Shown: piece by piece, positions 11,998 to 22,219 of the stretch
Layout of the letters: the number at the start of each line of letters is the position of its first letter
How positions within the stretch are numbered: position 1 is the first letter of the stretch
Source: Panorpa germanica
Lineage: Eukaryota; Arthropoda; Insecta; Mecoptera; Panorpidae
Direction: 5' to 3'
DNA length: 64,000 nucleotides
Assembly: GCA_963678705.1 (NCBI GenBank)
Contig: OY783204.1
Location: 2,800,701 to 2,864,700 of the forward strand
Position numbers and translations under genes: made by a program
Notes under the pieces: model-generated
The model's input: the letters and a program-made list of their open reading frames with translations, nothing else
What the model was told of the DNA's origin: nothing
The model's database searches: none

Positions 11998-12009
11998 GTC
12001 AAATTATCG
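11998..12009. repeat. Target-site duplication of the I-clade LINE, right copy
   Basis: CGTCAAATTATC, identical to 2161-2172, abuts the LINE 5' end. Bases 12010-12040 are a short unique stretch before the exonuclease repeat. Confidence 0.85.
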
Positions 12010-12119
12010 AATATCATAAAAGTTCAAAGACTTTGACAACATATTTGAGGTTATTTAAAATTTCTTTAGCTAAGCTAAGGTAACTATTTCGTTCGAGGTC
12101 TGAATACCGAATTATTTTT

Positions 12120-12704
12120 TTTTATAAAATTACCGATTAGCATGACGATTTTCGCTAACATTAGAACATCATAAACAGTATTATGAGCACAGTCAGCAGA
12201 AATATTAAGCCATGAAGCTAGACCAGTTAGAGTGCCCTCTTCTTTTCCTCTACGTCCTGTCACTGATTTGATGAGAGTCAGAGTATCTGTGAAACTATGA
12301 CAACGGACCCAAAATCATCAATCGTAGACATTTTTTTTTATAGATGTTATGAGAATTGGTACATCAAATTTACAGTTGTGAGCAACTAAAACAACGGAAT
12401 GTTTTACTTTGATAAGAAAGTTACGAAACGTATCCAAAGCTAATTACAGTGGGATCGATGGAACTCTAGTGCCATTAAGGAATAATTCATCTTTTTCATT
12501 GGTTAGTCCGTTACATTCAGAAGCCTGGGGTGATACTCTTTGTATTGGATTAATATAAACAGAAAATGTCGACATCTTGCATTGTGTTGCAATTTGTAAA
12601 ATATCGGAATTTTTTAACAAACCAGATGTTTCCAAATCAAAAAACACCACAACAGAATTGGAAGTTGGTATTTCATCAACTGCTAAAATGATCTCTTTCA
12701 ACTT
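12120..12704 (-). pseudogene. DEDDh 3'-5' exonuclease-like pseudogene, copy 1
   Basis: Reading the minus strand through several frame changes gives an RNase T/DnaQ-type exonuclease domain. Exo I is FFDLETSGL, with a following ILQIAT. The middle part has the INPIQRVSPQASECNGLT strand. Exo II is VLVAHNCKFDAP (seen in frame in copy 2). Exo III is AHNTVYDVLML, an H-x4-D. The order and spacing match the PML/TREX-like exonuclease found in many animal genes. A TAA replaces a lysine codon near 12443, and a frameshift follows the VYD at about 12330. No ATG start is visible, so the domain may be an exon of a larger gene. Confidence 0.7.
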
Positions 12705-12839
12705 CTTGGATCAACCACGCTGTAGGTTTTATTTGGCAATATTTTGATCTCGAATGTAGTCGATTTTGTAATCGCAATTTTTAGGCCTAAGTGGTTTAAT
12801 GTCATGCATGAAATGTTAAATTGATGCTGTGCATCGTCG

Positions 12840-13140
12840 TAAGAAAGTGTATATGCCTTTGAATGAATTTAAGGCTTCGATGGTGGAGGGTTTAAAGTTT
12901 CTAGAAGGGGGTTTATTGTTTGGATTGCGTTGGGATCGGGATCTGGATTGAGATCTCCTCTCAGAAAGTTGTCAAAGGAAAAGTCGGAGAGGTAAGAGTT
13001 TCTAGATAAGGAGCGGTTATGGGAATTAGATCGGTTACGGTTGGGGATTGTCCGTTTCATGTTATGGTGACTGATTGGAAGCGATTTGTAGGTGGTATCA
13101 ACGGGGTGATTATTGAGGTCTTGGGTTTGTTGAGGAGTGA
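12840..13140 (-). other. Proline/asparagine-rich reading stretch upstream of the exonuclease
   Basis: An open stretch of about 90 residues includes MKRTIPNRNRSNSHNRSLSR and ends in PPPSKP. The same sequence recurs in copy 2 at 63890-64000. It is of low complexity, with no recognised domain. It may be the linker of the gene that once carried the exonuclease, or non-coding. Function unknown. Confidence 0.3.
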
Positions 13141-13264
13141 GTAATAATAATACTCAAGATTGACTTCTATAAGCTTTAATCAGATATATTTAGATATTAT
13201 TTAATATTTTGTTTTTGTATCATAATAATGAAAACTAATACTACTATATTTCATAATCATTACA

Positions 13265-13455
13265 TTCTTCTAGCCTCTTTAGTGTTGTACGTAGTCTGCA
13301 AGATTTTTTTCATTAGAACAGGGCCTGGAATGGTTGGCCATGTCGGTATAGAAACACCACTTAACGATTTACGTTGATGAATAAACATACGTTCGTGTGG
13401 AGTTGCATTGATAGCAATACATAATAGAGATCGTATGGAATGTAAAGTTTCTAAA
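13265..13455 (-). pseudogene. Gypsy integrase, C-terminal fragment
   Basis: The frame reads NATPHERMFIHQRKSLSG, then GPVLMKK, matching the post-catalytic part of arthropod Ty3/gypsy integrases. It is joined at about 13455 to a reverse-transcriptase fragment, so RNase H and the integrase core have been deleted from this copy. Confidence 0.65.
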
Positions 13456-13735
13456 AATTAGGTATCCACTTAGAGTAATATGCAAATAATCCAATAATCC
13501 TACGTAATGATGGTATATCTAAAGGAGGTTGTAAATTTTCTAAGGTTTTAAGTCGATCAGAATCCGGTTTATTAGTTTTATTTGTTATAGTGTATCCCAA
13601 TAGATTGATTGTAGTTACGGAGTAAGTACATTTCTCTTCATTTAATGTTATGCCAAATTTATTTGCTGCATTAATAATTTCATCATCCAAGTTCAAGTTC
13701 AAAGATATTTTATTTGTCAAATGGTATTACTTAAT
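13451..13735 (-). pseudogene. Gypsy reverse transcriptase, end of thumb/connection
   Basis: The 89-residue frame contains KFGITLNEEKCTYS, LGYTIT and SLRRIIGLFAYYSKWIPNF, the classic LGY/..F.G....Y..FI.NF block at the end of a Ty3/gypsy RT. Catalytic YxDD lies upstream and is absent. Bases 13736-13810 hold no recognisable feature. Confidence 0.8.
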
Positions 13736-13809
13736 ATTAATTACATTGCATCTTAACCTAACATAAGGTGCCTAGCCTAAGCCTTAATCCGTCTTGTCTT
13801 ATATTATAT

Positions 13810-16265
13810 AGGAGTGTCTTATTATTATATTTCATCATCCGTTTCACGTAATGTAACATAACTGCGCAAGGCCGTAAAACGGTTGCGAGTTTCAAGTCTT
13901 GGGATGCCTAGACCGCCATCTCTCACCCTGGTATATAAAAACCCAGTAGGCACTTCATCTGGTAGACCCAATGATCTTTTTACCAGGCTTCTTATCGCTT
14001 GGTCAATTTCACGCAATTGTGTCCTTGTAAGTGGACTAACTGTGCATCTAAACGTGAAATGACTAATGATATGGACCTTAAGCAATTCGAGTTTTTCAAG
14101 AGCAGTTAGAACTGTCTTACCGAGCCTTTCCAGACTGATTAATTTGTCACTGACTATGTTGTCAGATTTGATGCCTACCCACGGAGAAAATTGCATCCCG
14201 AGGTACTTAAAAATTTGAGTACACTCGTTGTGGGGTATTTGGGATTTACTTATAGGGTCTGTTAATCCAGGGTCAATAATGGCAAAGGTTTTGCCAGGAA
14301 GGCACTTGATTTCAAAGGTTGATTTACTAGCTGATAATTTTAAGCCTAGATCATTCAGTGTATTGCATGCAATATTCAGCTGCAGTTGGACGTCCTGTTT
14401 ATTACTACCAATTAGAGTATATCGTCGGCAAAACCCAGTGCTTTAACCTGTTTGTTATACAGCTGATAGCCCTTGGTTACTTCTAACTTATCGAGTACTG
14501 TATGCAATACAACGTTAAATGACAGTGGGGAGAGCGGATCTCCTTGTTTGACCCCCTTTAAAATGTTTATGGTCACTTTTGAATCACCAACGGCTATATT
14601 TGTAAATGCTCCTTTGTACATATTCTCCACCGATGCAGTTATTATTGGCGGTAACGCCTTGGCGTTTGAGCGCTTTTGTAATAGCCTCGTGGGACACGCT
14701 GTCAAATGCTTTTGACACGTCTAGCTCTGAAATTACGACGCCGGCCGAGATTTTGGCCTCTTTAATCACTTCTTCGAAGATAGTTATATTGTTGAGGCAA
14801 CCATTCTGTGTCGTGGAACCCCGTTGCTTTGTGTTTATGACCAGGTGGAATTTAGGCATGTCGTGTATTGCATTAGCAAATAATTTCGCTAACATAGACG
14901 CAATAGTGATTGGACGCCAATTTGTCTCCAATTTGGGATCTGCGCCTCTTTTAGGGATGAGGATAGTTCTATTTTCTAACCATTGCTTAGGTTATTATGC
15001 AACAGAACTAATGCATTGAAAAAATTTGCGATTAAGATCTCAATCCCATTGATTTTGATATGATGGTCCCTTTTTATATGGTCTGGCACTGGTGCAGACT
15101 TTTTCTTAATAGCTGTGATTAAGAATTTTATAATATCTTGGTTTATGGGAGTTAGTTCGCCGAGATTAATATTATTTTTCTTATCAAAATTATACGTTGA
15201 TACGCCTGGCGTACTCCAAAGGCTTTCATACAATTGCTTTATTTTATCAGGGTTGAGATTCCGTGAATTAGATCCCGCATAGAAATCTTTGCCATTTATG
15301 ATGTTTTCAGCTAGTTTCGTTGGGCATTTATAGAACATATCCTGCTGTGAGGCATATTTGTGTTTCCTTAATGATCTCCGCCTTGTAAATCGATTACTGC
15401 GCCCTTTCCTCCTTCTTCTTTTCTGAAATTTCTGGGCAATATTGTCTACCGAAGCCTGCAGCTCGTGGCTCCCTTTCCCACTAAATCATTTACCAGCTCA
15501 TTTAATGTTAACATATTCTTGGAAGCATTAGGTGGTAGCTCCCATTCCTGCCAAAGGGCGTCTGTGGTACCAACCCATTCTATTTCTTCCGACACCACCT
15601 CGTGCATACTGCATTGAGCATGATCTAGTGAGACGTTGCAAGATGTTATATTTTGCGACTCAATGTTTGTAAAAAAATTCAACGAGTTGATCAACCATCC
15701 CTGTAGGCGTTGAAGTTTGGCTTTGAAATCTGCTTTGGCCAGCTCTCGGAGGCGTAAGAACATTTACTATGTATCTACTCGTTACATTATGGAGATTAAT
15801 ACTCGCATTAGATACAATTCCAGCTTGCGTTAATTGCTTGGCTTTAGGAAGCCTTCTTTTGTCAGATATCTGCTTTGCAGATTTTGTAGGAATAAGTTTT
15901 GCTAATTCTGTATTAATGTTTTTAACGTTCGAGAGACGTTCCATGTTTTCCAGCAACGTTTGCACTTCCACTTCAGACCACTTAGAAAGTCTATTTAAAC
16001 GCGCCGGAACAGGAAAAGTTCCTGCCAACCTCTGTGTTCCTTACTTCGGGATGTGCATACTTAGTATGCTGACTTAGCCCCCGTTGTGTCTTGAACGACA
16101 TAACGCATTCACCGCACTTAAACGCTTCATCCGGCACCACTACGGCCACTTTACAGTGCGATAGGTGTTGTATCATCCCTTTATATGCGTCTTATATACT
16201 TTCTTACAACCGTTATCACATATAAACTCCAGGCTAAATGTGGGGTGGGCTAATAGATTTGCTTT
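13810..16265 (-). pseudogene. R2-like LINE copy B (N-terminus to RT thumb)
   Basis: This is the most complete view of the 5' half of the R2-like family. At 16050-16265 are two Cys/His motifs, the second a canonical C-x2-C-x12-H-x4-H finger. At 15850-16010 is a Myb-like segment (LSKWSEVEVQTLLENMERL). The linker is at 15446-15763 and the pre-RT region at 14976-15338. The RT at 14412-14931 contains ELDVSKAFDSVSHEA, GVKQGDPLSP and ALGFADD. The thumb at 13825-14196 contains REIDQAIRSLVKRSLGLPDE. At least five frameshifts separate these pieces. The copy stops before the CCHC and endonuclease. Being 5'-complete but 3'-truncated is the reverse of what LINE integration gives, so a later deletion is implied. 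Confidence 0.88.
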
Positions 16266-16735
16266 ATGCCCGTAGATTTATTTAAAAGAAGTAAAACCCG
16301 TTGCAGTGTGTGGTGTTGTATTATATACAAACATAGCATAAGGAATCCAATTGATCCAATCGTCGTGTTTTAGACAAACATTTCTTAAGTATTCAGCAGG
16401 CGTTCTATGTATTCTTTCTAGGGCGCCATTAGTCGCTGGTCTGAACGCTGTAGTTTTATTTGTAATAGTTTACATACGAGTATGTCCTTAAAGCCTCGTG
16501 ACATAATATTTGTTCCTTGATCTGTTAAAGTCGCATTGGGAACACCATATTTACAAATGATATTTGTTACCAGTGCTTTTGCAACAGTATTTCCTTCCTG
16601 ATTTGCAATAGGAATAGCTTAAGTAAATTTGGTTAAGTCGTCTTGTACTGTTTCTTTTTTCGGAAGATATACTATATCTAATGCTAGTCTTTCGAAACTG
16701 CGCCTTGATGTTGATGTGATTGTTAACGGACATTT
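16266..16735 (-). pseudogene. Gypsy integrase core fragment
   Basis: Read through two or three frame changes, the minus strand gives AIPIANQEGNTVAKALVTNI, then ICKYGVPNATLTDQGTN (second catalytic Asp), then a degraded ERTHRTL-like block and an NDW-like stretch. This is the catalytic core of a Ty3/gypsy integrase. It abuts the 5' end of R2-like copy B. The RT and integrase tail at 13265-13735 cannot simply be the other half of it, because the order is wrong for a single split element. Confidence 0.65.
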
Positions 16736-16969
16736 ATTCAATGTTTTAATAGCGAAAGCTCACTATTATAAAAATGCTTATATAGCCTTCTTTTAGGGCA
16801 GTATGTAGAGTACTTGTATGTAGTACTGTATGTGTGTAGATGAACATGTTTAAATACTTTCCTTTCGACGCAATAACCTATTGGCGGGTTTATCACTTTA
16901 CTAACTTCCAGAACGTTGCGCTTCTCCTTACAAATAATTTTAATAATTATCTTCCTGGTTTCAGGATTT
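16736..16969. other. No feature seen
   Basis: AT-rich spacer between the gypsy integrase fragment and the ORF1 fragment, with no recognisable frame or repeat end. Confidence 0.4.
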
Positions 16970-17640
16970 CCCTAAAATTTACACAAATTATTCAGGTTTT
17001 CCTTAAATCCTTAAAAGTTAGAGTGGATATCGGGCAACTCCCTGGAGTGAAATTAAAGTTTGTCGGACAATCCTGTCCTAAATGGTCCAGGCCGTCACAT
17101 AGTCTGCATGTTTTCCTTTGGTTTGTATAGCTTGCCCATACTTTTCGTCCCATCATACTAATGTACGATGAGATTTCTTTTTTTTTCAATCATTTTTACG
17201 GCCCGTATCCCATTATACACCGGAAATGGCAACCCCAAGTTTCTTTCCTTATATTAATTATTTTTCAATAATCTTGGAGTGCATGTTGTATGGCAATTTC
17301 TTCCATTTCATATTCAATATCGTGTAATTTTACTATCGGATACTTACCAGCTCTTTCTAATATAAATTTGTATGCGTTGTTATCCATTCCTATTATATTC
17401 TATTTCTTCATATTTTTATAGAAGTTTTATTGGTCTGGTTTCTTTTAATTTCACTAACATTTTATTTCCATTGATTTGGATGGCTAGCGCATCATCTACA
17501 TTTAGTTCTATCGTATTTCTCAGAAATAAATGCAATTCAGTAATTGTCATCCAATATTCAACGTTGACAAATTCCACACTCGTCTTATTTCAATTCACTT
17601 TAAATTAAACTATTGAATTTTGTTTCCATTATTCTTTTCT
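16970..17640 (-). pseudogene. LINE ORF1-like fragment with zinc knuckle
   Basis: The minus strand reads, with frame changes, DNNAYKFILERAGKYPIVKL in the upstream part, then an ISSYISMMGRKVWASYTNQ stretch, then a CRLCDGLDHLGQDCP zinc knuckle (C-x2-C-x4-H-x4-C). This layout of a small RNA-binding fold followed by a knuckle occurs in ORF1/gag proteins of several LINE clades in arthropods. The clade cannot be named. No ORF2 follows. Confidence 0.5.
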
Positions 17641-17689
17641 AGTTCTTTGTGATTTTTTTAAATCGTTGTTTTTACTTGAAACTAAATAT

Positions 17690-18110
17690 GTTGAATGATT
17701 CTTTGTCGGCATTAGGAGTCTTCAGCGTTATAGGTATTCTCCCTCAAGAGATATCCAGCGTTAGTGTTAGTGACACGACGTCATGTCCTTCAACTGGCAT
17801 GCGTTTCGAACGACATTTTTCAATTTTCTAATATTGTTCATCACAAATTTGACGCTGTTGTAATATGTATTTAAATTAAAATGTCCACTTTCGGTAGAGG
17901 CTAACGTAACAGATCTGTTGCTGATGTAATAGAGTTGGACCATAAAGAGTTTAGTTACTGTTGTGTTTTGTTCATGAGGTTTATTCAGGATAACGAAGAC
18001 CAGGCCATCGAAGGCTCCTAGTCCTTTCACATTTTGGGCGATGTAGAATCGCTCAACCAGGTTGTCTCCTATAAACTCGTCAACATCAGAAAGAACATAA
18101 GGCTCTCATA
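17690..18110 (-). CDS. Unrecognised partial protein (possible nuclease-like N-terminal domain)
   Basis: The minus strand is largely open over about 120 residues: DEFIGDNLVERFYIAQNV, then GAFDGLVFVIL, LFMVQLYYIS and HFNLNTYYNSVKFVMNNIRK. It has no match I recognise with certainty. The pattern AFD-x-hhF, a later hhhQL strand and a HFxLxxYY motif recalls the N-terminal PD-(D/E)XK-like segment of some insect NACHT-type multidomain proteins, where the strand reads QxKH. Here the lysine is missing. No complete start or end is visible. Weak assignment; it could equally be a TE accessory protein. Confidence 0.25.
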
Positions 18111-18236
18111 GTCCACCCCCGTATTTGTGGCAGCGGCTGATCGACTAAGGACGAAAAATACACATGGAGTTAGAAGATGCTGATAGGGGGTCAATGGTTA
18201 ACGAAAAGACGATCTGCAAAATATATAACATTTACG

Positions 18237-18604
18237 GGCATCAAGCGCAATCATGTATAACTCAAGTGTTATTACGCTACATGGACGGGGATAAAGTTTG
18301 CCAGATAAAACGACCTCCCACATTCATTTTATCTGCCCAGGCTTGACCGCGTGGAGGTACCCCTAAGAACTTGTCCAACCATACTTGTAAAGTCCAGAAG
18401 GGACCATCGCGCCATTCCGAACGGCCGCCAACTCCCTGCAGAAGGCGCCTTTGGCTGAGTGTCTGGGTGGCGGACCCACTTACAATACTCTCGAGAGTAA
18501 AGAAACGACTTGGCAAAGCTAACAGGACATTTTATGGCTATCTTTTGACCTGTGCCTCTTTTAATTATTATAGTAATTCAGCACTGATTATTATGGCAAT
18601 GTTT
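18237..18604. repeat. 368-bp tandem duplication, unit 1
   Basis: Unit 1 of a head-to-tail pair. The sequence from GCATCAAGCGCAATCATG onward repeats with a 368-bp period and the translations of both units are identical. GC content is clearly higher than in the flanks. A 79-residue minus-strand frame (18277-18516) is open, but I do not recognise it and give it no function. Confidence 0.92.
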
Positions 18605-18972
18605 GGCATCAAGCGCAATCATGTATAACTCAAGTGTTATTACGCTACATGGACGGGGATAAAGTTTGCCAGATAAAACGACCTCCCACATTCATTTTAT
18701 CTGCCCAGGCTTGACCGCGTGGAGGTACCCCTAAGAACTTGTCCAACCATACTTGTAAAGTCCAGAAGGGACCATCGCGCCATTCCGAACGGCCGCCAAC
18801 TCCCTGCAGAAGGCGCCTTTGGCTGAGTGTCTGGGTGGCGGACCCACTTACAATACTCTCGAGAGTAAAGAAACGACTTGGCAAAGCTAACAGGACATTT
18901 TATGGCTATCTTTTGACCTGTGCCTCTTTTAATTATTATAGTAATTCAGCACTGATTATTATGGCAATGTTT
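18605..18972. repeat. 368-bp tandem duplication, unit 2
   Basis: This is an identical copy of 18237-18604 as far as I can compare by eye. It ends at ATGGCAATGTTT, after which the sequence changes. Perfect identity implies a very recent duplication, or an assembly artefact. Confidence 0.92.
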
Positions 18973-19143
18973 TTGTGCGCCTCTTTTCTACAAAATCAAA
19001 GTTATAACAATAAAACAACCTACGCCTTCGCCAAGGCCTCGCTATATTAACACTGTCGTAAGATTATAAGTTTCTGTAGTAGTCAATAAAGATGTTAGTC
19101 ATTTCTATTGAGGATCGTAACGCGATCGTTGAACAAGTTAGTT

Positions 19144-20640
19144 TTAAGTCGTAAGTGGTCCAGCTTTGTGAAATATGTAATTGTTAAGGTTGGTAATGCA
19201 CCCCTCGAACCAACTACTATCGGTAGTACCTCCACTGAGGTTAGATAGATGCTGTTGAAGGAGTTGGGAACTGAGGATGTTGTATTTGTCCCGTTTTTCT
19301 CCGTCTGCGCGAAGCAGACTGTCTTTATTTTCGAACCGTACAGTCACGTCTATAATGTAACCAGCTTTATTATTCATAAACACTAACTCGGGTTTCAACA
19401 ATCCCAAAGGTGATTGCAGGCATGGTTCTTTCCTTATAATGCCATCCTTATACTTGTTAATTAGTTTGTCAATGATTACGTTTAGGGTTTGATTATGGCG
19501 ATCAATCCTCAACGGCTTTAGCACAAGGCATTGCTCTAATATATGCCCCAGACTTTCGACTTTGAGTTTACACGTATCGCATAGTATATCCGGCGACCCA
19601 CCTCTTTTGGATAAAACTATTTTGCACCCGTATGTCTTCGTACGCAGTCGTACCGCGTCATTAAGTCTATTAGGTGCTAATAGAGATGGATCTCTTATCC
19701 AGCGGTTTACGATGGAGCTATTCTTGAAGCAATTTGCTCCCATGCCCTGCATTGAAAGGTGGCACCATCTTTTATGCTCCCTTCTTTTTGCTTCCAATTT
19801 TCCTTTCTCAACTTCTTCAAGTGAGCACGGCCACAATTGTCCGCATCTGCTAGCTAGGCGTTTAGCTTTATTATTAAATCTCTCACTTGTTGTAATATCG
19901 TGTATAACCTCATCATCTGTATTAAATAATTTTACATAGCTACGCAATACAGTGTAGCTATTCCTTACTGTAAGCCTCGGAACACCGAGACCACCGTCTT
20001 TTACAGAAGTATATAGAAGACCTGACGATGTTTCGTCCGGTAGATGTATAGATCTTTTGACCATGCTTCTAATCACTTGGTCGATCTCGCGCAATTGCGA
20101 ATCTGTTAATGGATTGATCAGTGATCGAATGTAAAATGACTTAAAATGTAAGTTCTTAGTAAATGTAATTTTTGGAGGGCATTTAAACGGGACCTGCAAA
20201 GCCTCTCAACACTGTTCACTATGTCACTAAAAACTTTGTCGGCTTTGATACCGAACCACGGGGAAAATTGCATACCTAAGTATTTAAATATGTCATTACA
20301 CTCTGTGAACGGTAGTTTCTCCTTACTTATAGGATCCAGCAATCCCGGCTGTACTATGCCGAAAGTTTTGCCTGGCAAACATTTGATCCTAAATGTAGCT
20401 GATTTGTTGGCTGCAATTTTCAGACCTAGAGCACTCAAAGTGTTACAAGCAATATCTAATTGTGCTTGTGCGTCTTCTATACTATTGCCTATGAGGACAA
20501 TGTCGTCTGCAAAGGCTAGAGCCTTTACATTTTTGTTATAGAGCTTGTAGCCCTCGGTAGATTCCAAATTGTCAAACACTGTGTCAAGCACTGTGTTAAA
20601 TAGAAGGGGAGACAGGGGATCCCCTTGCTTCACCCCTTTT
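19144..20640 (-). pseudogene. R2-like copy C: RT palm to restriction-like endonuclease
   Basis: The upstream part (20118-20633) has QGDPLSPLLFN and the catalytic ALAFADDIVLIGNS. After one frame change near 20150, the 351-residue C-terminal part follows. It holds the thumb (QLREIDQVIRSMVKRS), the CCHC motif CDTCKLKVESLGHILEQC, the RIDRHN block and the endonuclease region (KPELVFMNNKAGYIIDVTVR). This resembles the R/KHN...P(D/E)...D arrangement of the R2 restriction-like endonuclease, which nicks the target for target-primed reverse transcription. The domain looks well preserved; the protein is broken only by the frame change and the two insertions. Confidence 0.88.
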
Positions 20641-20642
20641 AA

Positions 20643-22215
20643 GGGGTTACATGGGTTTCATCGGGTAAAAAGGCCTATTTTCAATATTTTCTTTTCTATG
20701 TAAAAAATTATTTATTTAATTCAAACTTTTTTCTGTCTTATAGATACATATTTAAAGAATAATTTCTGAAATTTAAAAAAAAAAAAAATTAAAACTCTTC
20801 CATTGTGACGTCATTTCCGGTGACCCCTCGAAAGCATAACTCCTGACAGGATCATCTAAAATGAAGAAACAAAAATAAGTGTTTTAGTTAAGACCATAAA
20901 CTCGTGCTTGAACGAATAAAAGAAAAAAAAAGTAAAAATTGGAATTTTGGCAGACACTTTTCCAAAAAAATGAAAATTCGGTCATTTGCTTGAAATTTGA
21001 AATTTGATTGAAAAAAAAAAAAATCCTTCGTCCAAGCACGAGTAAATTGTATCTCGAACACCTGTGTAAAATTTCATCAAGATCGGTTGAGTAGTTTTCG
21101 AGAACATTTGACAACCGACTTTGAAAACACGGTTCCCAGAAAAACGCGTTTAAAGTTTTGAGTAACAATAAAAGTGGAAAAAAAAATGTGTTTTGTAACT
21201 TACAGTGAATCGTCGATTTCTGGGCCATAAAGTAAAGATCCTGCAGCAGTTGCAATGTTCAGGGCATCCTTTTGCTCCTGTCGATGACAGATTCTGGCTT
21301 TGCGAGTCTCGCTCGCAGATTTTTTTTCGACTGCGCACACACGGTTTTCATCCGATATTCGTGGGAGTTTCGGCCTAATTTTAAATCCATACCGTGCATA
21401 ATCAATAATAAAGCTGATGTTCCTTCATTGAAGATACAAGCAGCGACCAATGCCGCAATATTAACAATCTTTGAACCAGCAGGAAGTATTTTTGGAGTAA
21501 TTTTCCAGATCAACTGGTTGAAGCTCTCGTTGTTCTTTTGTGTGAAACCACCAACACCGCACAAACGATGAGAGAGTTGAGAAAACCAAGGCAAAATCTA
21601 TGATTGAATATTGGAGCGTGTCCTCTTCTGGCACGTGCTCTTTATCATCACCTTTTAATTTTTTTGCTGAGGTGTTCGTGAAGGAACTATCATCAGTTTC
21701 TGGATCTTTACGATTAAAGGACTGTCTCCTTTTTCTCGGTCTATCTTTTCTACGAGCTCCAAGGGTTAACTGTTTTCTTGAAATTTTATGCATTGTTTAT
21801 CAACTTCACAAATGACACTAGATAACCACAAATAATACCACGTTTTTAATAAATTATATGATAAAAACTTGGGATAACCTCAAATGAACCTCGTCCTTCA
21901 AGAAGTAATCACCAAATAAAATATTTCAAACTAGTTTTCTAACTAGTTCTATACTACTATATATATATAACTATATTTCAAACTAGTAATATACAACAAT
22001 GACAGACAAACAATAGACGAGCAGCTGCTTACTATACCTGAGGCGCGCTGACACTTCTATACCTGACTTGGAGCGCACACCTTCCAAAGGCTGTATCTCC
22101 GAAACTATTATTCGGATCGACATGAAAATTTAGGATAATATTCTTGAGATGTAAAAATTAATAAGCAAAAAAAAAAAATCGATTTTTTTAACTCACGAAA
22201 CCCATGAGTAACCCC
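20643..22215 (-). mobile_element. Kolobok-like DNA transposon (TTAA target)
   Basis: The 1573-bp insert is flanked by TTAA at 20639-20642 and 22216-22219. Its ends are imperfect inverted repeats: GGGGTTACATGGGTTTC at the left, and GGGGTTACTCATGGGTTTC when the right end is read inward. Excising one TTAA plus the insert brings the two R2-like RT blocks into continuous reading frame, which proves the boundaries. TTAA duplication plus a Mutator-like transposase remnant points to Kolobok rather than piggyBac. Bases 20700-21250 are non-coding. Confidence 0.85.
21259..21793 (-). pseudogene. Kolobok/Mutator-like transposase fragment
   Basis: Two overlapping frames carry, upstream, a basic acidic-mixed segment (KDRPRKRRQSFNRKDPETDD) and then KNNESFNQLIWKITPK, with KIVNIAALVAACIFNEG following. 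The NNESFN..IWK..PK motif and the A..FN(E/D)G motif are the hallmark of the Mutator-like transposase domain abundant in insect genomes. The N-terminal part with the first catalytic acids is missing, and a frame change occurs near 21590. Non-functional. Confidence 0.65.
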
Positions 22216-22219
22216 TTAA

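Larger units (their letters stand above)
12041..13140 (-). repeat. Exonuclease-bearing repeat, copy 1
   Basis: From 12041 to about 12992 the sequence is nearly identical to 63049-64000, with only scattered substitutions and small indels, and the second copy runs off the window. It contains a decayed exonuclease gene and, upstream, a proline/asparagine-rich reading stretch. There are no terminal repeats or target duplications, so it behaves like a segmental copy rather than a defined transposon. Its 3' side (12041) is cut relative to copy 2, which continues for another 60 bp or more of coding-like sequence. Confidence 0.8.

Noticed and set aside
12444..12701. Functional exonuclease gene in copy 1
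   Set aside because: No ATG start, an in-frame TAA and later frame changes; a pseudogene is the simpler reading.
13265..16735. One gypsy element split by R2-like copy B
   Set aside because: On the minus strand the integrase core (16266-16735) would precede the RT (13451-13735), which is the wrong order for a single Ty3/gypsy, so at least two copies or a rearrangement are needed.
18371..18628. Plus-strand 85-residue protein in the tandem duplication
   Set aside because: Open on both strands because of high GC and short length; no recognisable domain, so neither strand is called coding.
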